A DNA stretch of 64,000 bases from Owenia fusiformis (Eukaryota; Annelida; Polychaeta; Sabellida; Oweniidae): contig CAIIXF020000008.1 of assembly GCA_903813345.2 (NCBI GenBank), forward strand, positions 39,124,867 through 39,188,866. The letters run 5' to 3'. Both the position numbers and the translations under genes were made by a program. The notes under the pieces are model-generated. The model was not told where the DNA came from. It saw only the letters and a list, made by a program, of their open reading frames with translations, and did not search any database. Positions 24,441 through 35,300 of this stretch are shown piece after piece (position 1 is the stretch's first letter; every line of letters begins with the position of its first letter).

Positions 24441-24530
24441 TCAGAATTCAATTAGTTTGGGGGTCATTAGGTTATTATCAGCATCAAAAATGTCATCGTT
24501 AGAAGCAATGCCTTCTCCATCTCCGTCCTT
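24441..24530 (-). CDS. Possible orphan terminal exon with a degenerate EF-hand
   Basis: On the minus strand an acceptor (TTTTCATCGTCCAG) is followed by 29 codons and a TGA. They encode KDGDGEGIASNDDIFDADNN and a short tail ending IEF. The DGDGEG start looks like an EF-hand loop, although the hydrophobic residue is one position early. It lies upstream of the MCFD2-like gene on the same strand, so it could be the last exon of a related tandem gene or a remnant of one. No partner exon was found, so this is weak. Confidence 0.3.
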   Translation of the reverse strand, partial: KDGDGEGIASNDDIFDADNNLMTPKLIEF

Positions 24531-24797
24531 CTGGACGATGAAAAGTAATCAAGTGAGAGATATTATGAACATCAGAATTCAAAACTGTATTTATTCACTG
24601 ATCTAGTACTTATCCCCCCTCCACCGGAATATTTGAACTGGAAGGGGACTATTTTGAGGCTTATAAAATACATTTGTATTTGACTAGCAATATGTCAATC
24701 AAGCCAACATTTGGATCTGACTGTGCAAGCGGGAAACAATACAAATATTAGTTAGAGTAAAACAATCACTTTATTAAGTATCAGGAATTTCAGCGAG

Positions 24798-25826
24798 ATG
24801 GAAAATATAACATTCAACAAAAGCTCAACTATTCTTTATTATAATTTTGGAACTTGTGAAAATACTACTTTAAGTTCCACAAATAATTCGCAGATACAAA
24901 ATTCAACCAATTCGTATGAGGATCAACAACATGTGGATGTCTTTAGATTTGTACTTGATACAGTATTATCATATATTGTAATAGGACTTGGACTTATAGG
25001 AAATACATTGGCGTTCTTGGTGCTTTCAAAGGAGAAAGTTTCGAACACAAGAGTGTTTCTTCTAAAGACACTATCCATAACAGACATAACATTTCTACTA
25101 CTAGCGCTGCCCTATTCATTGATCTATAATCACTATGAAGAGTTTATAGAGTTGGGAACTGTGGAAGATATTGACACATTGCTCAATGTACAGTTACCAA
25201 TTGCTTCAACAGCATCTACGCTCACAACTTGGATGGTTGTGTTAGTAACCATTGACAGATACATACACATAACGAAGCCACTCCGTGCGAAGACATTGTT
25301 AACCGTCAAAAGAATGAAATGGACTGGTGGATGCTTAGTAGTTGGAGCATGTTTGTACAATATACCTAGATACTTTGAACGGTATAGTGACACTTGCTTA
25401 TTACGCTGTACTCCAACTTATAGACTTATATATCATGTGATTTTAAATGCGATTTTTAGGTACTTTGGACCTGTTGTAACAGTTTTTATCCTTAATATAA
25501 GACTAGTTCAGTCCATCCTAAGGTCTCAATCCAAACACAAGAAGCTGACAAACAAGGAAATTGAGGAAAGAAATCATATCACTGTTATGATTGGAATCGT
25601 GTCAGTATTTATAATATGTTCAATAACCAATATAATTACAAATATCATTAACATGCTGACATATTACGATGTCATTAAAGTCTCACGTTATCGCTACCTA
25701 TTAATTTCACTCTCAAACTTTTTTCTCGATTGCAATTCGTCGTTTAATTTTGTAATATACTTCATGATAGGAAAATCGTTTAGGAAAAGGCTAAAACAAT
25801 TATTTATGATTAAAAACAACAACTGA
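24798..25826 (+). CDS. Class A GPCR resembling FMRFamide/neuropeptide receptors
   Basis: A single-exon ORF encodes 342 residues with seven hydrophobic segments. The extracellular N-terminus is rich in sequons (NIT, NKS, NTT, NSQ-type and NST). TM1 has GLIGN (65-69). TM3 ends in TIDRY (151-155) followed by IHITKPLRAKT. TM7 reads FFLDCNSSFNFVIY with N317-x-x-x-Y321 in place of NPxxY. This FLxxxNSSxNFxIY pattern is typical of FMRFamide/myosuppressin-like receptors. The cytoplasmic tail is short and basic (GKSFRKRLKQLF). An oddity is that I see no cysteine at the extracellular end of TM3 (VQLPIASTA), while ECL2 has C200 and C204, so the usual TM3-ECL2 disulfide seems absent. The family call is moderate. 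The ligand is unknown. Confidence 0.88.
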   Translation: MENITFNKSSTILYYNFGTCENTTLSSTNNSQIQNSTNSYEDQQHVDVFRFVLDTVLSYIVIGLGLIGNTLAFLVLSKEKVSNTRVFLLKTLSITDITFLLLALPYSLIYNHYEEFIELGTVEDIDTLLNVQLPIASTASTLTTWMVVLVTIDRYIHITKPLRAKTLLTVKRMKWTGGCLVVGACLYNIPRYFERYSDTCLLRCTPTYRLIYHVILNAIFRYFGPVVTVFILNIRLVQSILRSQSKHKKLTNKEIEERNHITVMIGIVSVFIICSITNIITNIINMLTYYDVIKVSRYRYLLISLSNFFLDCNSSFNFVIYFMIGKSFRKRLKQLFMIKNNN

Positions 25827-25878
25827 ACAATAATGTCTAGACTAGAATAACAAATCATTAACATTTATTGTATGAAGT

Positions 25879-26068
25879 CAGGCCCGTAGCCAGAACCCTG
25901 AGAACCCCCCCCCGGCCAAAAATCTTTTCAAAATCATGCAGTTTTTCACCATTTTGAGCACTTCTCAAGTGATTTTGGGCAATATTTGGGCCAAAATTGT
26001 CAAATGTGAACCCCCCTGGAAATTTTTGAAAACTGAACCCCCCTTGGCAAATCCTGGCTACGGGTCTG
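25879..26068. mobile_element. CAGGCCCGTAGCC MITE, copy A
   Basis: The left end is CAGGCCCGTAGCCAG and the right end CTGGCTACGGGTCTG, an inverted terminal pair. The interior has TTTTTCACCATTTTGAGCAC and a run of CCCCCC beside 'GGCCAAAAAT'. A full second copy in the opposite internal orientation lies at 45203. Fragments sit at about 45965-46050, 56667-56735 and 61127-61150. Confidence 0.8.
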
Positions 26069-27201
26069 GAAGTACTAATTAAATTCCTAGAGAAGCAAGT
26101 AGAATTCAGTTGCCATCTTGAACATTTCATCTTGAGCAAGAGGTCCTATTTCCATAAGACATATCTTTAAACATTAATCACATAAAATCAGTCAACTGGT
26201 ATTTGATGAGTTAACCATACATACCTGATTGTCTTGCAATTTACAGATATTCAAGACAATTCTTTGTAAAAAGTTTTACCGCGTTGGATATAATATCATA
26301 TATATAAAATAAAAATATATTCAAATATGGTTAAATCCCCGTTCATTTGTTTTTATTTACAATACATCCTTCATTTGCCAGACCCTTCTTATTTACCTCT
26401 GGAAAGTTCACTACAAAGTGGCGTGACGAACAAGTAAAAAATTTCATTTAATGCAACTATAAAAGTAATTCTTGAAGGCTGTATAGAAAATATGTATGAG
26501 ATCAAAATCTAGCCATACTTCGTTTTTTTAGAATTTTTACTTCTGCGTCACAGGGCCCTGAAATATAACTTAAAATACACAAAATGTCCCCTGTAGGCTA
26601 CCGGATTAACCTACTATTTTATTGGAAACCCCATTTAAATATGAATAGTACCTGACACTGTTCCATTCATATTTAAATCAGTTGTATATAATACTAGGTT
26701 AATCCGGTATCCGACAGGCGTTAGTTGCATTCGCGAATACAAGGTTAGTTGCTCACAATATTATGAGTTCAAATCTTAAATCAATCAACTGGGCATCGCA
26801 CCGAATGAAAACAAAGAATCTGCAAAACTCGTTAGAGATGACCTTTTTAAAATACAATTATAGAAAAGTGAAAAGAACACTTATGACTCTGAGTACTACA
26901 TTCCTCACTCATTAGGGCAGCCATTAACAAATTGGCCCATGCATAAATTATTAGTTTTATGTCCCACCGTGCACATAGTGTGGAGATATATTGTCGGTCT
27001 TGATGCGTCTGTCCGTCTGCCTGTCTGTCCGTCTCCGCGAGACAGTTTTATCCAAAACCGCTACAGATTATATATCGTTATTTTCAGGAGTAACTCATTC
27101 ATTAATCTAATGTATGTCTTTTAATATCTGCCAATTTAATTAAGGGTATAGTAGATGGTAAATTTTACATTTGGACAAATGAAGGCATAAAAATGCAGGG
27201 A
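26069..27201. other. Intergenic, no gene seen
   Basis: Apart from the small palindromic element at 26591, no exon was found. A CTGTCCGTCTG-type simple repeat lies at about 27008-27035. Confidence 0.3.
26591..26717. mobile_element. Small palindromic MITE, ~127 bp
   Basis: The arms CCTGTAGGCTACCGGATTAA and TTAATCCGGTATCCGACAGG are inverted. Matching continues inward through CCTAC/CTAGG and ATATGAATAGTA-type sequence to a centre near 26655. Non-coding. Confidence 0.65.
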
Positions 27202-27593
27202 CTCAGATGCGAGTAGGTAGTTATCAGTATGACCGCCAGGTGGCTCGTTCGGGTTAGATAGCATTGCGGGTGTAGTAGAGAGTTCCCTTTATATGTTTTA
27301 GTGGTTAAATCATATCACTCTCATGTATCTAATAGTTATGCAAATTAAAATATCTCTAGTAGAAGAAAATGTTAACTGTCCAATACAAAAAAAATTCACT
27401 TTTAGTGATTTTATAACATGGGGTCTAAGATAAATCTCCCCGAACTAGAAGTCACATTTTCAAAGTTGATATAACAAATTTCGAGACCATATTTCTAGAT
27501 GCACCTTTACATGTAGATACCAAACATGACATCACTTTAACTGAATTTCGAATATTTAATGACGTAAATTAAGATTTTTCTACTCGCATCTAG
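27202..27593 (+). mobile_element. AGATGCGAGTAG MITE family, copy 2
   Basis: It starts CTCAGATGCGAGTAGG and ends CTACTCGCATCTAG. The interior matches copy 1 through TTATGCAAATTAAAATAT, ACATGGGGTCTA and TTTAATGACGTAAAT. A stretch of about 25 bp after the central AGAGTTCCC is missing relative to copy 1. Confidence 0.8.
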
Positions 27594-27739
27594 TCTATTC
27601 TAATAGGCTGTTTTGCACGGCCTAATCTATTTGGAATGATTAAAAGACTTTCTCTCATCCAAAGCGTGAAGATAAACCTCTCATTAGGAAGCGACATCAA
27701 ACTCTAAACTTCTTTAAAATAGAGTTTCATCTTAAAGTA

Positions 27740-28480
27740 CATATGGTACATTACACCTGTAAATTTGAACACCTCTCTAATCTGAACACCTCCCGATATG
27801 AACACATTTTTGCTCCCAAATCTCACACTGACTCTTATATTGAAGTAAAAAACTTGAAATGTGAACACCTGCTAATACGAACACTTTAATCGGCCCATTT
27901 GGTTTTCAATTTAGTCAGGTTTTACTGTATTAGGCTCTGTTCCTCTGGCAATTGGAAATGACACTCAACAGTAGTATAAATGCTCTTCAAATGTGGTGTA
28001 TTTACTCAATTGCAATGATATGCTTACTACATGATATGCAACAATAAATAATAAAATGTCTACAAAGCATTTAATGCTTGTCCTATTTATACTTTATCAT
28101 TTTTTTAAAATTATTTGGAATGTTGGAATTTGTTTACATTTTCTACATTTTTCAAAATGTTTATAAAAACTAACAGCAAATATGCATTCATAATTAGTTT
28201 GAGATCAATTGATAATAAAAAGCAAACTTTGATGAACTAATAGCATAAGTGATAATCATCGGAGATCTTAATGCAGTAAAACCTTTCTTAGTGAACACCT
28301 CTCTATAGTGAACACCTCTCTATAGTGAACACCTCTCTATAGTGAACACCTCTCTATAGTGAACACCTGTGTTTAGTGAACATTACTTTAACACATATTT
28401 TACATTGACATCTGTATGGAATCTCCTCTCTACAGTAAACACTTTTTGGTTCCATATGTGTTCACTATATACCGTTTTTA
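27740..28480. repeat. GAACACCTCTCTATAGT-type repeats, including a 17-bp tandem
   Basis: At 28291-28380 the 17-bp unit GTGAACACCTCTCTATA repeats about five times. Related words (TTTGAACACCTCTCTAATCT, GAACACCTCCCGATATG) lie at 27760-27900. Both regions end with TTTTACTGTATT-like sequence, and 28274 has GCAGTAAAACCT. They look like two decayed copies of one MITE, one with a tandem expansion inside. Confidence 0.55.
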
Positions 28481-28569
28481 CTGTATTGGAAACATTCAAA
28501 ATTAATTTTTAATTTACACACGTGTTTTAAACTTCCCATTTTGCACACCATCATATCATATATATATGT

Positions 28570-28975
28570 ATATAAAGGTACTTGTGACACACACATGTTG
28601 ACATAAGATTATACTTGAGATGCAAGCCCTTTGACATAACATTGTTACTCAAGAATTTTGACATACATTATATACTTGAGATGCAAGCATTTTAAGATTA
28701 CAAACCCATGTGAGGGAAACATTGTGCTATAATATTATTTACTCGTGATGTAAAAACTTTATCATAACATCACAAGTTTGTGACACAAGCATTTTGACAT
28801 GACATTATATACTTGTTACACAAGCACTTTGACATAACATTGTTACTCAAGGATTTTGACATGGCATTAATTTATATGCTCGTGTAACACAAGCACTTTG
28901 AAATAACAATGCTTCTCAAGCATTTTGACATTGCATTACATACTTAATACAAGCACTTTGACATAACTACATTGG
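28570..28975. repeat. Degenerate tandem repeat (CAAGCA.TTTGACATAACATT)
   Basis: Words such as ACAAGCACTTTGACATAACA, ACTCAAGNATTTTGACAT and ATACTTGAGATGCAAGC alternate about eight times with irregular 35-90 bp spacing. Non-coding, in the 3' flank of the CCDC88-like gene. Confidence 0.5.
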
Positions 28976-29295
28976 CAATTGACATACGAGTCATTAGTAT
29001 CAAAATATTCAGATATCATCATGTGCCTTCATTCATCACTTAACTGATAAAAGTTAAATGAAATGCATATTAATGTACATATCTATACAATTGGGAATGT
29101 GGATGGCTCGTTTTGTTTTCCAACTGGTGACCATTACATCCGACTCAGGGATGGTCAACTAAAACAGAAATCGTTAAAGATAAAGGGATTGGGGATGAGA
29201 GATATACCATTCACCTTAAATGTTTTAATAACATATCACTGAAAAATCTTTACATTGTGATCCTACAAAAAAGCACCAAATCTTCTCAGAATTGT

Positions 29296-29353
29296 CCCTT
29301 ACAAAGCAGTGAAATAATGATATTCCCTTACAAAGCAGTGAAATAATGATATT
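29296..29353. repeat. 29-bp tandem duplication spanning a stop codon
   Basis: The 29-bp unit beginning CCCTTACAAAGCAGTGAAAT occurs twice in a row. The upstream copy (in gene orientation) encodes the last eight residues and stop of the CCDC88-like protein. The second repeats the same bases in the 3' UTR. Confidence 0.85.
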
Positions 29354-32300
29354 CCCTTTTGTCATAAGGGTTCAGTTTTCCGTAAGCAGATTGCCAGCTT
29401 TCAATTATCTTCTGCAATCTGCGATTTTCTGTTTCTAATTTGACATTGCGTTTTTCAAGTTCATTGAACTTTTCAAGTGTAACATGATTTGGTCCAAATG
29501 CACGTTTTAATTCATTGTTTTCCATTGCAAGATCTTGCAGACGATTTTGAAGCTCCATGATTTTTTCAACGAAAGCCTTCCATTTATTGCTACCCTTGCG
29601 ATGTTTTTTCACATTATTGTATTCCACTTTTAGCATTTCCGTGGCAACGATAACTGTTCGGAGATAATTATCACTATCAGCTGTTACACTTACGCAGACA
29701 TCTTCTCCATGACCCGCAGGATTTGAAACCATGGTAACTGGAGTAAACCCCTTTGAAGAGACGCCTGGTGGCAAGTTATCTGTGCTACCATAATTTTCCT
29801 TTCCCGATTCAGTCTCACTATCAGAGACATCTGTGTTATGTTTCTTTTTTGTTGAAAAGAAACCACGTTTTTTCTTCTCCGTATCTGATCTCATCAAGGG
29901 GGAGGAGTTAGTTACACTCGGGGTACTCCGTGACCCAAAATTGAATGATTTTGATCTCATAAATGGTAGACCTCCTTTTGATTTCACTTTTGGAGACTCT
30001 GGTATAACTGGACTATGGCGTCCATTTGGCGAATTTCTGGGAGCTTTTAGTTCATCTATTCGATACATGTGGGAGCTTGGTGAACTAGGGGAGGTTGGAG
30101 ATAAGTTATTATTGGGTGAACCACGACTATAGTTCCAAATATTGCGACGGTCTAAACTCATAGTGGTGCCCCCTGGTGTTGATGGCATTGTACTGCTTTT
30201 ATTCAAAATGTCAATCAGTTTACTTTCCAATTCTTTATCTTGTTCAGTCATTTCTTCAATCTCTTCATTCTTCTTCTTAAGCTCATCGATGGTGTCATTT
30301 AGAGCTGTAATTTCATCTTCTAGAGCTTTAACAGTGATTTTGGAGTCCTCTTTCAGCGTTTGCATAGACCTCTTCATAATGTCCTGTTCATGAACCAGAG
30401 CAATGTTTTGTTTCTGAAGGTGCTCAAATGTTTGTTTATCACGCTGCATTCTCTCAACCATCTTCGCAAGATGTTTATTTTCTTCCTCTATGGCACTTAG
30501 TTCAAGTTCGGATCTATATCCTCGGGGTGGGGCAGTCATCGAGCTGTGGTGAGCAGGCATGGAGCTGTGGTGAGCAGGCATGGAGCTGTGGTGAGCAGGC
30601 ATGGAGCTGTGGTGAGCAGGCATGGAGCTGTGGTGAGCAGGCATGGAGCTATGGTGAGCAGGCATCGAGCTATCATGTGGTGAGTTATGATGCCCATTCT
30701 GCACCATTTCGCTTCTCTGTATATCATTATTTATCTCATGAGGTGGCTGTTGCATACAGTCACTAGCATATTCAGTCCAGCTCTCTAAAGTCTGAACCCC
30801 TATAGAAATGCCCTTGTTTTTCTCTTTATTTTTGTTTTCAATATGTTCAGTTTTTATATTTTCATTTGAAACCTTAGCATTCTCTCCCAGCCTGTATCTG
30901 CCAAATGCCGGTCTATCGTTATTTCTTGGACTTCCGTTCGTGGATTTTGATGTTGTATTCCAGCTAGAATCAGTTTGCATGCCGGTAGTTCGGTTAGACT
31001 TCAGTGCGTTTTTATTCTTTAACATTTTCAGCTCAATTTGAAGACGTTCACTTTGTTTCATTGTGTCTAGATTTTTGCATTTTTCATTGTTGGTTTGGTC
31101 TCTGGCAACTTCAAGTTGTGCATGGAGTTCATCAATTGCTTCTTGTAGTTGTGTGATTGTGTCCCCATCACTTTGAGAGAGTTCTGCTGAGATTGGTTGA
31201 CCACCCATGCGATACAGGTCTGAAACATATAATGCAGTGGGGTTTAATTTTAGTTGGACAAATGGCAGATAATTTAGCTACCCATTCCAAATGAGATCAG
31301 TCAATCAATAAGACTGTACAGTTGTAATTTCAGTATTTGACACTTCAATCATCCACATAAATTCAAGATTTGGTCTGTTATATCTGAGTGGAGATTGTAA
31401 AGTCAACATGTCACTATAAGACAAACAATTACAGCAATATATGAATAAAAGGAGACCATAACATTGCAGTAAAAATGGAGCACCTTTGGTACCTCTAAAA
31501 AGTGTTCCACTTATACAGGTTCATTTAACATTAAGTCAGTTGGTCTTGGGACTCTGAAAAGTGTTCCACTAACAGAGGTGTTCCTCTTCTAGAGGTGTTC
31601 CACTTAACAGGTTTCACTGGTACTATTGATGGTGATGCAGAATGTGAAAAAAACTTACCAGTGGTTGAGCCTATTTTGGGAAGACTCCATTCTGACTCGG
31701 TCCGTACTCCCAGGCCTTGTTTCTTATGTAGCTTGGAGAAAACAAGGCTGTTGTTTTCCTCAACAAGTTCTGCTATTCTCTTGCGGTCAGCCTCCTTTTC
31801 CTTTCAAAGAAGACACAAATAAAATATAGGCTTGTTATTTGTATTCATTATTTTTGTTTACTTTATTCACATAATGTATCAATTATGATAAACAGCATGT
31901 TCAGTAGTGTAGCTTTGGTAAATTACACCACCAGAAATAAGTTTGAAATAATTTTTTTGTATAACATATAAACAAACACTGCCAAACACTGTTCACAAAA
32001 AAGCTGGGAGACTTATAACACTATATCACCACTTCTGGTGGTGACAAAATAAAATTTTCTCACCTTATTAATGTCATCTATAAGGATCTGGTTCTGCAGC
32101 AACTCTGCAACAAGTCTCTGTACCCGCATCTCCCCATCTTTTACTCTATCTTCCAACTGACACTTGCTTTTTAACATTTGGTCTTGCTCTTCACGAAGCT
32201 CCTGTAAACATATATGCAACAATTGTGTATTAAACTCCTGTAAACATATATGCAACAATTGTGTATTAAACTCCTGTAAACATATATGCAACAATTGTGT

Positions 32301-35300
32301 ATTAAACTCCTGTAAACATATATGCAACAATTGTGTATTAAACTCCTGTAAACATATATGCAACAATTGTGTATTAAACTCCTGTAAACATATATGCAAC
32401 AATTGTGTATTAAGCTCCAGTAAACATATATGCGACAATTGTGTATTAAGCTCCAGTAAACATATATGCAACAATTTTGTATTAAGCTCCAGTAAACATA
32501 TATGCAACAATTGTGTATTAAGCTCCTGAAACATATATGCAACAATTGTGTATTAAGCTCCTGTAAACATATATGCAACAATTGTGTATTAAGCTCCTGT
32601 AAACATATATGCAACAATTGTGTATTAAGCTCCAGTAAACATATATGCAACAAGCTCCTATTACGCTCCTGTAAACATATATGCAACAAGCTCCTATTAA
32701 GCTCCTGTAAACATATATGCAACAATTGTTATGCAAAAGTCAGCCACTTCTTGAAGCTCAGTGTTGGAGCCCATGAAATGTGTTGTGAGTTTAACCACCA
32801 CAGGGGTGGACTGACTTTTCACATCAGCCCTCAGCTCAGGATTTCATTCTGTGTTATCATTAATCAATAATTACATTTTATCTTTACTTTCTCATAAAAC
32901 CTAATTAACACCAAAAATGTCTCTCCAAAAAGTTTTTAGATATCACTTTTGAAAATATGGTATTTTACAAAATGTGAAACATGTATCTACCTGAACACGA
33001 GATTTGTAGAAGTCCAACTCCTGCATCCTTTCTTGAGATTTTTTAAGTTCTGCCTCTTGGTCTTTAAGATTCTGCACCTGTTTTATATATTACATCACAA
33101 TTATGTTATAACTGTAGATATGTGGTATTTTGATTGATCATATACCTAATGTGTATTCTGGATTATCATTGGCTTATTTATGGTCACATGATATGAAATA
33201 GATTTCCCTGAATGACTGTCACATATAACATTGAGTATATTCTGGATTCTCATTGGTGTGGCCAGGATCGGAAAATAGAAAAGTCGACTTAGCTACGAGG
33301 ACATTATTTCAAATTTTAGTTTGATTATGGAAGATATGAAGTGCAAATGACCAATTATGATATGACAGCCCTTAGTGACATCTTTTCCATATACAGGGTA
33401 ATCAAAAAGAAGTGAGATTACAGTTTTAAGATTCCAAATTGAACAACTCTTAACTTAGTTTTTGTTGTCCCTTTATTCAATACAATATCAAAATGATAAA
33501 TAGGTCCTAGCCTTATTTTTCCATTCTTCTAGTTCATCTTTATAAGAACGAGCCTCTCTGGATTCTTGTAGCAGTCTGCTACTCTATAAGAATAAAAAAA
33601 GTACTAGGTTTGTAAGATACAATGTATGCAGAGTGTTCAAGATAAAAAGTTTTGAAATATACAGAGTGTTCATTGTTCCTGGTTTAAAAGTTTTGAAATA
33701 TACAGGGTGTTCATTGTTCCTGGTTTAAAAGTTTTGAAATATACAGGGTGTTCATTGTTCCTGGTTCAAAAGTTTTGAAATATACAGGGTTTTTAATTAA
33801 TATAATATATCTTGTAAAAACCCTTGACTTTTTAAAAATATGAAAATATTAAAGCCCTACCTCAGTTCGAAGCCTATTGACCGTAGACTTGGATTCGGCA
33901 AGGTCTGTTTGTAGGTCTGACACCAGTTTACTCTTCTCCTCTCTATAAAAGATCAAAAAAGTTATTATTGCAAATAGTCTAGTTCCTTTTTTTATGATTT
34001 TTGTCAATGCAGACCTTCTCCAGCAATTTTGACAAAATTGAAAGGTTTTCCTTTATATAGACATTGGCATTAAAATTCCTTAAAAATCAATAACCACTAA
34101 CATAACTAGCATATCAACAGAACTAAGAACATGATTATTTCAAAATTATATAAAATGTAGTCATGGATCTTACAGTTCTTCTGAGAGAGATTTCACTTTA
34201 TTTCTTGAGTCAGTCAGTTCTTCCGTAAGATGGTACTTTTCCAGACCAATAGGTGGTGTTATATGCTTCCCACGGCCCTCGGCACGAGAACGAAAATAGT
34301 CACAATCTTGGGTTGATTTTGACAGCAATTCTAGGTATTCATCCCTTTCTTTGACCAGCTGTTTCAGTTGACCTTTGACCTCTGTGTCAAGGTCATCCTG
34401 ATTTGAGTTCAAGGTCATGACATTGCCACTTCCTTCTGAGATCTGTAATTTCATTTTTTTAGAAGTTTAGTTGATCAACAAGGAATGTTTGATAAAAAAT
34501 AATACAAATGCTTTCAATAGATTTGTTAAATAGAAAGAATAAAAACAAATCACATACCATATTTATAAGAAAATACCATAATTATAAGACAAGGCATTAA
34601 CATGACAAAATGTCACCACCTAGTTGCTCAAACTTAAGTCTTAATTTCTGAGAACTTGTAAAGTCAATTTTGAACTTCTGAAAAGATGTAGATGATTTTG
34701 AAAAAAAAAATTGGTCAATTTGAAGCAAGTTGAAAACAGACCTTTTTGACCTTTTTTGACCTTGAGAAGGTCATTAAAGGTCAAATGTCAAATCTAAAGT
34801 CAGATTTGAATTTCTGAGAACATGTAGATGATTTTGAAAAAAAAAAATTAGTCAATTTGAAGCAAGTTGAAAAAAGACCTTTTTGACCTTTTTTGACCTT
34901 GAGAAGGTCATTGAAGGTCAAATGTCAAATCTAAAGTCAAATATAAAGTCATATTTGAATTTCTGAGAACATGTAGATGATTTTGAAAAAAAATTTAGTC
35001 AATTTGAAGCAAGATGAAAAAATACCTTTTTGACCTTTTTTGACATTGAGAAGGTCATTGAAGGTCAAATGTCAAATCTAAAGTCAGATTTGAATTTCTG
35101 AGAACATGTAGATGATTTTGAAAAAAAAAATTTAGTCAATTTGAAGCAAGTTGAAAAAAGACCTTTTTGACCTTTTTTGACCTTGAGAAGGTCATTGAAG
35201 GTCAAATGTCAAATCTAAAGTCATATTTGAATTTCTGAGAACATGTAGATGATTTTGAAAAAAAATTAAGTCAATTTGAAGCAAGATGAAAAAATACCTT

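Noticed and set aside
32013-32534. 173-residue minus-strand ORF and its plus-strand counterpart made of [15 protein letters not shown] repeats
   Set aside because: They are read-throughs of the 36-bp array. Only the last ~46 codons (exon 10) are supported as coding; the rest is discussed as a splicing hypothesis.
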